From positions 1-57,905 of the forward strand of contig NZ_BCQI01000019.1 of assembly GCF_001544355.1 (NCBI RefSeq): DNA of 57,905 nucleotides. The letters are read 5' to 3'. This document shows positions 56,921-57,905 of the stretch, in pieces; position 1 is the first letter of the stretch, and the number at the start of each line of letters is the position of its first letter. Source of the stretch: Alicyclobacillus acidiphilus NBRC 100859. GTDB taxonomy: Bacteria > Bacillota > Bacilli > Alicyclobacillales > Alicyclobacillaceae. A program made the translations under genes and the position numbers. The notes beneath the pieces were generated by a model that was not told the origin of the DNA, made no database searches, and worked only from the letters and a program-made list of their open reading frames with translations.

Positions 56921-57847
56921 ATGAAAATTCTTGTCACAGGCGGCGCGGGCTTCATCGGATCGAATGTCGTCGACGCGTACATCGAAGCGGGTCACGACGT
57001 CGTGGTTGTCGATTTACCCACCTGTCGGCGCGAAAACGTTCATCCCAAGGCGAAACTGTATCTCGCGGACATCCGCTCCAAGGACTTGGCCGATATCTTT
57101 GCTGAAGAACGGCCGGATGTCGTCAATCACCACGCAGCGCAGAAATCTGTGCCAAAGTCGGTCCAGGATCCGGAACTGGACGCAGATGTGAATATCCTCG
57201 GCCTCTTGAACATCCTCCAAAACAGTGTACGCGTTGGCGTCCAAAAAGTGATATTCATCTCGTCAGGCGGCGCGCTGTCAGGGGATTCTTCCATTGTACC
57301 GACACCAGAAGATATCGATCCGATCATGATTTCACCCTACGCCATCAGCAAATACGTCAGCGAAAAATACCTGTATTTTTACCACGTGACCCACGGACTC
57401 CGATATACGTCCCTGCGTTACGCGAATGTGTACGGACCTCGCCAAGTCCCTGAAGGCGAGTCGGGCGTCGTCCCGATTTTCATGGCGAATTTGTTGGACG
57501 GCCGCCCATCCACATTGCGATCCTATGCCGACATGCCGCGAGGAACGACGCGCGACTACGTCTATGTCGGCGACGTCGCACGAGCGAATGTTCTGGCGTT
57601 GGACAAGGGAGACAATCAAGCGCTCAATATCGGATCGGGCATTGAACTCTACATCGAAGATATTTACCACGCTATGGAAGACGTGGTCGGCGTACAAATC
57701 CCTCTCATACGAGCGAGTGAACGAGTGGGTGACGTGCGGCGAAGCGTTCTCGATTGCACACGCGCCAAACGCGAACTCGGCTGGGAACCAAGAACCGACT
57801 TGCGGGAAGGATTGCGAAAGACGTACGAGTACTTCCGTCAGGCCTAA
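56921..57847 (+). CDS. NAD-dependent sugar-nucleotide epimerase (GalE-like)
   Basis: A 308-aa extended SDR. The NAD-binding TGGAGFIGSNVVDAYI (residues 6-21), ADIRSKDLADIF, HHAAQKSVPKSVQDP, the catalytic YAISKYVSEK (YxxxK) and RYANVYGPRQ are all present. It resembles UDP-glucose 4-epimerases and related NDP-sugar epimerases. GGAGGG precedes the ATG. Probably provides a sugar for cell-surface glycans. Confidence 0.85.
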   Translation: MKILVTGGAGFIGSNVVDAYIEAGHDVVVVDLPTCRRENVHPKAKLYLADIRSKDLADIFAEERPDVVNHHAAQKSVPKSVQDPELDADVNILGLLNILQNSVRVGVQKVIFISSGGALSGDSSIVPTPEDIDPIMISPYAISKYVSEKYLYFYHVTHGLRYTSLRYANVYGPRQVPEGESGVVPIFMANLLDGRPSTLRSYADMPRGTTRDYVYVGDVARANVLALDKGDNQALNIGSGIELYIEDIYHAMEDVVGVQIPLIRASERVGDVRRSVLDCTRAKRELGWEPRTDLREGLRKTYEYFRQA

Positions 57848-57853
57848 GTCGTT

Positions 57854-57905
57854 GTAGGGAGTAGGGAGTAGGGAGTAGGGAGTAGGGAGTAGGGAGTAGG
57901 GAGTA
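57854..57905. repeat. Heptanucleotide tandem repeat GTAGGGA running off the right end
   Basis: At least seven perfect 7-bp units directly after the epimerase gene; the array continues past the window. The unit length is the same as in the GGTTGCG repeat at 27609. Confidence 0.92.

Overview
ORGANISM. The window looks like chromosome from an aerobic, endospore-forming Firmicute, most likely Alicyclobacillus or a close relative. This is inference from gene content: a tricistronic GerA-type germinant-receptor operon with a small fourth gene, CotF-type coat proteins, YjcZ-like micro-proteins, a T-box leader, GEMM-I riboswitches, strong AGGAGG-type ribosome binding sites and many GTG/TTG starts at moderate GC. 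No rRNA, tRNA, CRISPR array, transposase or phage gene was recognised. LAYOUT 1-27.6 kb. The left end holds a MoxR ATPase with the start of its membrane partner. Next come a zinc-type ABC importer (znuA-C-B-B, minus strand) and a divergent Fur-family regulator (probably Zur). A LacI-controlled glucan island follows (LacI, debranching enzyme, binding protein, two permeases, GH13 glucosidase) with perfect or near-perfect LacI operators. After it lie the ribulose-monophosphate pair hxlA-hxlB with divergent hxlR, two small genes, an SGNH hydrolase, an APC amino-acid permease, a GH84 hexosaminidase, a TetR/MFS divergon with a perfect 20-bp operator, and the germinant-receptor operon. LAYOUT 27.6-39.5 kb. 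This is the most unusual part. Two c-di-GMP-I riboswitches lie 2.5 kb apart. The first precedes a DUF342/FapA-like protein and a CheY-like receiver; the second precedes a tiny secreted protein, a soluble DegS-type histidine kinase and a TPR protein ending in a catalytically degenerate HD-GYP domain. Next is a spore-coat cluster in which two (small protein + CotF) pairs flank a zinc alcohol/formaldehyde-type dehydrogenase. An ArsR/SRPBCC pair follows whose SRPBCC gene carries an in-frame amber codon. LAYOUT 39.5-57.9 kb. Here are two 34-40 aa YjcZ-like micro-genes, ribF, a VIT-family transporter with a palindromic promoter, a deletion-derived polysaccharide-deacetylase pseudogene, a NarL-type two-component pair, a T-box leader joined to a beheaded prolyl-tRNA synthetase, a PadR/MFS pair, mntH with three MntR-like boxes, 6-phosphogluconate dehydrogenase, azlCD, a thioredoxin-fold protein, a Nudix hydrolase, a TIM-barrel protein and a sugar-nucleotide epimerase. 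REPEATS. Three intergenic regions (27.7, 35.9 and 51.0 kb) each carry the same array of four short palindromes (AATAAGCG...CGCTTATT) with start-to-start spacing 51/62/51 (once 52/62/51). This appears to be an undescribed, roughly 190-bp structured repeat family. Two of the copies abut simple tandem repeats, and a fragment of the element supplies the last codons of an MFS gene.
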